Shown here: positions 59,626 to 64,000 of the stretch, piece by piece
Position numbering within the stretch: the first letter of the stretch is position 1
How the letters are laid out: every line of letters starts with the position of its first letter
Assembly (NCBI GenBank): GCA_947579665.1
Contig: CANPUZ010000059.1
Span: 372,001 to 436,000 of the forward strand
Reading direction: 5' to 3'
Length of the DNA stretch: 64,000 nt
Source: Sympetrum striolatum
Lineage: Eukaryota; Arthropoda; Insecta; Odonata; Libellulidae
Made by a program: the position numbers and the translations under genes
Notes under the pieces: model-generated
Databases searched by the model: none
Seen by the model: only the letters and a program-made list of their open reading frames with translations
What the model was told of the DNA's origin: nothing

Positions 59626-60403
59626 ATGAGTGAAATAACTTCAGTTCTCTGTAGGCTTTGCTTGAAGGAAAGTTTCACACTACATAATATCTACTCCAGC
59701 CATACTCTATCAGGGGAGCTGGTTTACCGTGTTTTGAATTACGTTTATGAGTTAGAGGTAGGTACTTCTATATGTTTACAGTATACTTGTTACGTATTGA
59801 TGCTCCGTATAAAAAACTTCTAGGCATTGTTAATTCTCATTGATTATTATGACATGTACATAGCTTAGGTGAGATTATGGCGTTTAATGAATGATAATAT
59901 GTTAAGTACGTATAATTTAAACGTTATGCTTCGCGAAAGTAATGCAGTTCCTTCTTTTCCCTCTATGAACTCGTTCTGTTTCTTTGATGTAAATACTTCA
60001 TTGTTGTTATTTACAGTTTGGTTTAATTATTTTATTTCGCTAAGTTCGCTGTTCAGTTTGTTGATATTTGTGTGGTGATGCATTATCCTTTCTTTTCTTT
60101 AGATAACCCCCGACGACGGTCTTTTAACTCAAATATGTGCTCCGTGCATGTGGAAGATGCTCGAATTCGAAGGGTATAAGAGAAATGTTCATTTTGCGAG
60201 AGTCGAAATTGTAGAATTATTGAGCAAATTAAAATACGTAAGTACGACGATAGCATAAATTGCAGTAGTTTTTATGGTTTGCTGCTCTTCCTAACGTGCA
60301 TTGATATAATTGATTCTCTATAACTTACGTTTAGGCATCCACCGGAGGTTGTGGCAGCCGTGAGAGTGATGAAAGGCCTATTTAAGCAGATTCTGCACAA
60401 GAG
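59626..60403 (+). CDS. ZAD-domain gene B (exon 3 has an in-frame stop)
   Basis: Exon 1 is 59,626-59,757 (44 codons; MSEITSVLCRLCLKESFTLH, donor GTAGGT). Exon 2 is 60,103-60,237 (45 codons; ICAPCMWKMLEFEGYKRNVH, acceptor TTTAG, donor GTAAGT). Exon 3 is 60,335-60,403 (23 codons, acceptor TTTAG, donor GTATGT). The four ZAD cysteines are present in exons 1-2. Exon 3 has the same length as exon 3 of gene C and aligns with it (GGCGSRESDERPI, stop, ADSAQE), but codon 17 is TAA. Read as spliced, the product is a ZAD of about 105 residues without zinc fingers. No later exons were recognised up to 64,000. It is either a recent pseudogene or a ZAD-only protein. Confidence 0.7.
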
Positions 60404-60469
60404 GTATGTTTATTGCTACTTATTATATCAAGGCATAAAATTGATATTTAGGTTGTATACCCTGGGGAA

Positions 60470-60790
60470 AAATTACATGTGAAACAAGGTAAAACCAGGT
60501 AAATCAAGCATGGAATTACCTCGTATTAGGTCGGTTAATTCCGGAAGTAGCTCGTTTCAACTCGTGATCCCCTTATGTTTATGCAACACTCTACGCCAAA
60601 GGTTTGCAAGGTCTGTTTTTACGTCGGAATAACTCGTTTCATCTTGCTGTTCCCTTACGCTTATGCAGCACTCTACGCCTAAGGAATGTTAGGCTCTGTA
60701 TTCATATCGGAACAACTCGTAACACCTCGAACTGCATTTACCTCGTTTTGTCTTGTAACTATCTGAGCTCGAATTACATGGAATGACCTT
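60470..60790 (+). repeat. 83-bp tandem repeat with CTCGTTTC motif
   Basis: Units start at about 60,548 (TAGCTCGTTTC), 60,630 (TAACTCGTTTC) and 60,713 (CAACTCGTAAC). Each contains TTATG and ACTCTACGCC. They are diverged from one another. Confidence 0.65.
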
Positions 60791-61228
60791 GTTTCTTGTG
60801 TCACCGTATCAACCTGTTTTCAATTTATTAAACAGCCATCTAGGAGCGTTTCACGTTGTACGACATCCATGGTTTCTACGCAAGAAAGAGTTACAAATAT
60901 AATAAATTTGTTTAAACTAATTGATAAAATTTGTAACTCAGCCATGTGTCGTGAATATATTAATGTATAGTCATTAATAGGTTTAAAATTAAACGAAGTC
61001 ATCTTCACTGTGACTGACCCAGAAGGTTCTCAGCATAGCTCGTCTCACACGGCTGCAGAGTTACTGTGTGAATCAGTTGTTTTCAGCGCGAGTATGGCCA
61101 ACGTCTCTTCTAATGACCTCATACGGACAAATGCGTATTACCTCGTATTGACTGTAATTAACGCACACCGTATTGTACTCGTTTCCCATGGATTTAGCAT
61201 GTATCCGCTGTAATCACCTCGCATTTAC

Positions 61229-61990
61229 TGTATATAACCCGCACCTTATTTTACGAGAGCCGTAAAACGTATGGCCGTATGGAAAACCAAACTACTTAAA
61301 TAACTGCATAATTAGCGCACCTTCAATTATACTGAAGAAGATACCCATGCATGCCATCCCTGGGCAAAAATCCACTTTGAACGTGGTTAGTCGGAATAAC
61401 TGTTTTTACCTTGGATTACCTCGAAATTCAGCTCGTATCAGCGCGGTTATGGCTCACTTACCATGGAATCACCTCGCACGGGATTACCTTGCATTACCTC
61501 GTTCCAAATGGATCAAGTTTCCACATGGAACTACCTTACTTTACCTGGTGTCGCATTATCTCGTTTAATTACGAGGATTTAGCGTGCATCAGCTGTAATT
61601 ACCTCGTTTTCATTGTATATAACCCGCACCTTATTGTACGAGAGCCGTAAGACATATGGAAAACCAAACTACTTAAATAACTGCATAATTAGCGCACCTT
61701 CAATTATACTGAAGAAGATACCCATGCATGCCATCCCTGGGCAAAAATCCACTTTGAACGTGGTTAGTCGGAATAACTGTTTTTACCTTGGATTACCTCG
61801 AAATTCAGCTCGTATCAGCGCGGTTATGGCTCACTTACCATGGAATCACCTCGCACGGGATTACCTTGCATTACCTCGTTCCAAATGGATCAAGTTTCCA
61901 CATGGAACTACCTTGCTTTACCTGGTGTCGCATTATCTCGTTTTATTACGTGGATTTAGCGTGCATCAGCTGTAATTACCTCGTATTGGC
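61229..61990 (+). repeat. Tandem duplication, units of 385 and 377 bp
   Basis: Unit 1 is 61,229-61,613, unit 2 is 61,614-61,990, and the start of a third follows (TGTATGTAACCCGCACC). The units are nearly identical apart from an 8-bp indel near 61,272. They contain many ATTACCTCG-like words. The repeated 70-120-codon frames through them are unlikely to be genes. Confidence 0.9.
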
Positions 61991-62061
61991 TGTATGTAAC
62001 CCGCACCTTACTTTACTCGTTTCCAATGGATTTACGAAACCATCAGCTGTTGTGACGTAGT

Positions 62062-63280
62062 TTTTCATTGGAATGAACCTGCACAATTTGTCCCTCGTCC
62101 TTTTTCCTACCAGGATAATAATTACAATATTCCTATCTTTCATGAATAATAATATTTATTGGACTACTATGGTTAAATATCTGTGAATGATTTTCTACCT
62201 ACTCTGTATTTAGAAAGACTTTAAATTTGATTTTAGACGAAATGATTAAAACAATGTAAACCTGTTTATTTATCACGGTTAATCATGTAACTAAGAAATG
62301 AACAAGAGACTTTTATAGGTAACTGTAGGTTGTCATCAATAGGATACATCTTGGTGACAAGAATAAATACAAACATTTGTCATAAGATGGTTAAACAACC
62401 TCATAAGCTAAACCATAAATGGCACCGGATGACTTAGAATTCTGATAAAATTTTCAATAGTGATACTAAAGTTCAATAAGAAAATATCACGATATAAGAA
62501 CAATTACCGAGGGTTGTAATACATGAACACACATCAAAGGCAGAAATATGACAGATATAGGAGTAGGAAAGAGGAAGAAAACCACAGCAATTACAATAAT
62601 TTTTACATTTTATTTATAAAAGTATTCATCAAATAAGGGAACATGGATAAGGCCTTTCAACATGTAACATTATAAATTTCATTTATAAATCAGGAAATTA
62701 TGGCAAACTTTAATAACAACACAAGTTGGTAGGAGCATCTGGACCAGTACAAGTGAGGATATATTAACCTCTTCCTTACAGAAAGTATCCTTTCCAGGAA
62801 TGGATTATAACTAAAGTTGTTCCAAACCACAAACCTGAAAAGTTGGAAGCAGTCATAATAAGATATAAATAAAACAGTTATAATGAAGGTACATTTAAAA
62901 TATATTGCACAAAAAGAGCATCTACAGCTCAAATCTGGATAAATTTTGATTTTATACTCTATGTTCCAACAATGGTACAGATACTTTGAAACTGCCCCCT
63001 CATGCGAATCAATTAGGATATTTCTTACCTCTGGAGTATTTTCACAAAACTTGCTCACATTACTACTAAACTAAGGGTATCCAATAGATCTGAAATGAAA
63101 TGGGTTTATACTTTCTTCTTTGTCATACGTAGAATGTGATTAATTAGAGTGCAAAGCACTAAGTCTCAGCTTAACATCTTATAATATGTTGCCACCTCTC
63201 TACCTTAGGAAGGCGAATAATCACCATGTCATCATGATCACTGTGAGAAACACAGATATAAATAAAAATGGTTATAACAG
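62062..63280. other. No gene seen
   Basis: AT-rich. A minus-strand frame at 62,690-63,058 contains a good donor (GTAAGAAA) after NVSKFCENTPE near 63,030, so a small exon is possible, but nothing identifies it. Confidence 0.35.
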
Positions 63281-63284
63281 ATCA

Positions 63285-64000
63285 CTTACTTACAATTTTC
63301 CCTTGAAGCCTACAAACAGAAATGACTGTTTGTTTAGTTCCAAGAAAACTGTTTTTAAACCAATATTTCATGATTACACATCTTCCTTCTCTGGGTCACA
63401 TTCATCTACAAAAGTGACAAAGGCATTAAGTTAAATTTGAGAAATCTAATCTACTGAAGATATGAATAACACTTGTTATAACACATCAAAAACTTACTTA
63501 ACATTAGCCAACTAATTGGCAATTAATAGGTGTTCTTCTTCCGAGAATCAATACAGTGTCTCCAAATCAAAGTACAATTTTTCATTGAAGCCTACAAACA
63601 GAAATTACTGTTTGCTTAGTTCCAAGAAAACTGTTTTTAACCAATATTTAATGATTACACATCTTCCTTCTATGGCTCACATTCTTCTTCAAAAGTGACA
63701 AAGGCATTAAGTTAAATTTGAGAAATCTAATCTACTGAAGATATGAATAACACTTGTTATAACACTTCACAAACTTACTTAACATTAGCCAACTCATTGG
63801 CAATTAATAGGTGTTCTTCTTCCGAGAATCAATAGAGTGTCTTCAATTCAAAGTACAATTTTTCATAGAAGCCTACAAACAGAAATGACTGTTTGTTAAG
63901 TTCCAAGAAAACTGTTTTTAACCAATATTTCATGATTACACATCTTCCTTCTCTGGCTCACATTCATCTACAAAAGTGACAAAGGCATTAAGTTAAATTT
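63285..64000. repeat. Tandem repeat, period about 282 bp (continues past window)
   Basis: GAAGCCTACAAACAGAAAT-type sequence recurs at 63,305, 63,587 and (AGAAGCC) 63,868. Read on the minus strand, each unit has a TTTGTAG-type acceptor followed by DECEPEKEDV and a stop (second unit altered), so the repeat may contain the last exon of a gene that lies beyond the window. Confidence 0.8.

Noticed and set aside
61347..61975. Repeated 70-120-codon frames in the 385-bp duplication
   Set aside because: They follow the tandem repeat and contain no domain; the repeated words explain the similarity.

Overview
The window is AT-rich eukaryotic nuclear DNA with spliced genes and dense, nested transposons. 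ZAD-type zinc-finger genes (the N-terminal zinc-finger-associated domain, expanded mainly in insects), piggyBac, Tigger/pogo and Penelope elements and multi-kilobase introns point to an arthropod, most likely an insect. I cannot name the species. Most open reading frames here are transposon remnants or chance frames.

The host-gene content is a cluster of ZAD zinc-finger paralogues built from small phase-0 exons of nearly fixed length (about 132, 135, 69, 78, 78 and 75 bp). A decayed plus-strand copy starts at 13,624 (ZAD exons, then an exon with two stop codons). Its later part is tandemly duplicated: 14,541-15,197 recurs at 20,401-21,064. The linker/zinc-finger exon exists as a truncated copy (20,076-20,396) and a longer one (47,068-47,598). 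The 27 kb between the two linker copies is filled with transposons. A minus-strand gene (58,567 down to about 52,416) has seven well-formed exons and stands head-to-head with a plus-strand ZAD gene (59,626-60,403), whose third exon carries an in-frame stop.

Mobile-element layout. 1-2,440 is a recent duplicate of parts of 11,479-19,577 and holds Tigger debris and the end of an LTR-retrotransposon gag. 3,710-9,390 is a multi-copy repeat family (here called BB), broken by a Tigger element (4,766-about 7,890), which itself holds two Penelope-derived insertions with hammerhead-ribozyme cores. 15,198-16,720 is a truncated non-LTR retrotransposon. 16,735-18,711 is a second Tigger. 21,445-21,748 is a third, abutting a zinc-finger remnant. 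23,096-25,109 is a Penelope-like element with target duplication. 26,440-30,316 is a hAT-like element with nested insertions. 31,494-35,228 is a nearly intact piggyBac. 35,600-39,042 is a CACTA/EnSpm-like transposase plus a DUF4806-type partner gene interrupted by a tRNA-derived SINE. 40,217-43,314 is three head-to-tail BB copies. 43,803-46,317 is a second piggyBac inside another repeat. Several tandem repeats lie at 60,470-64,000.

The most unusual objects are (i) a 202-bp palindromic insertion with a 15-bp target duplication and two opposed hammerhead cores (5,794-5,995), and (ii) the BB family, which carries a tRNA T-arm/B-box-like motif six times per copy at 150-177 bp spacing, ends in a short hairpin and sits in TA microsatellites.
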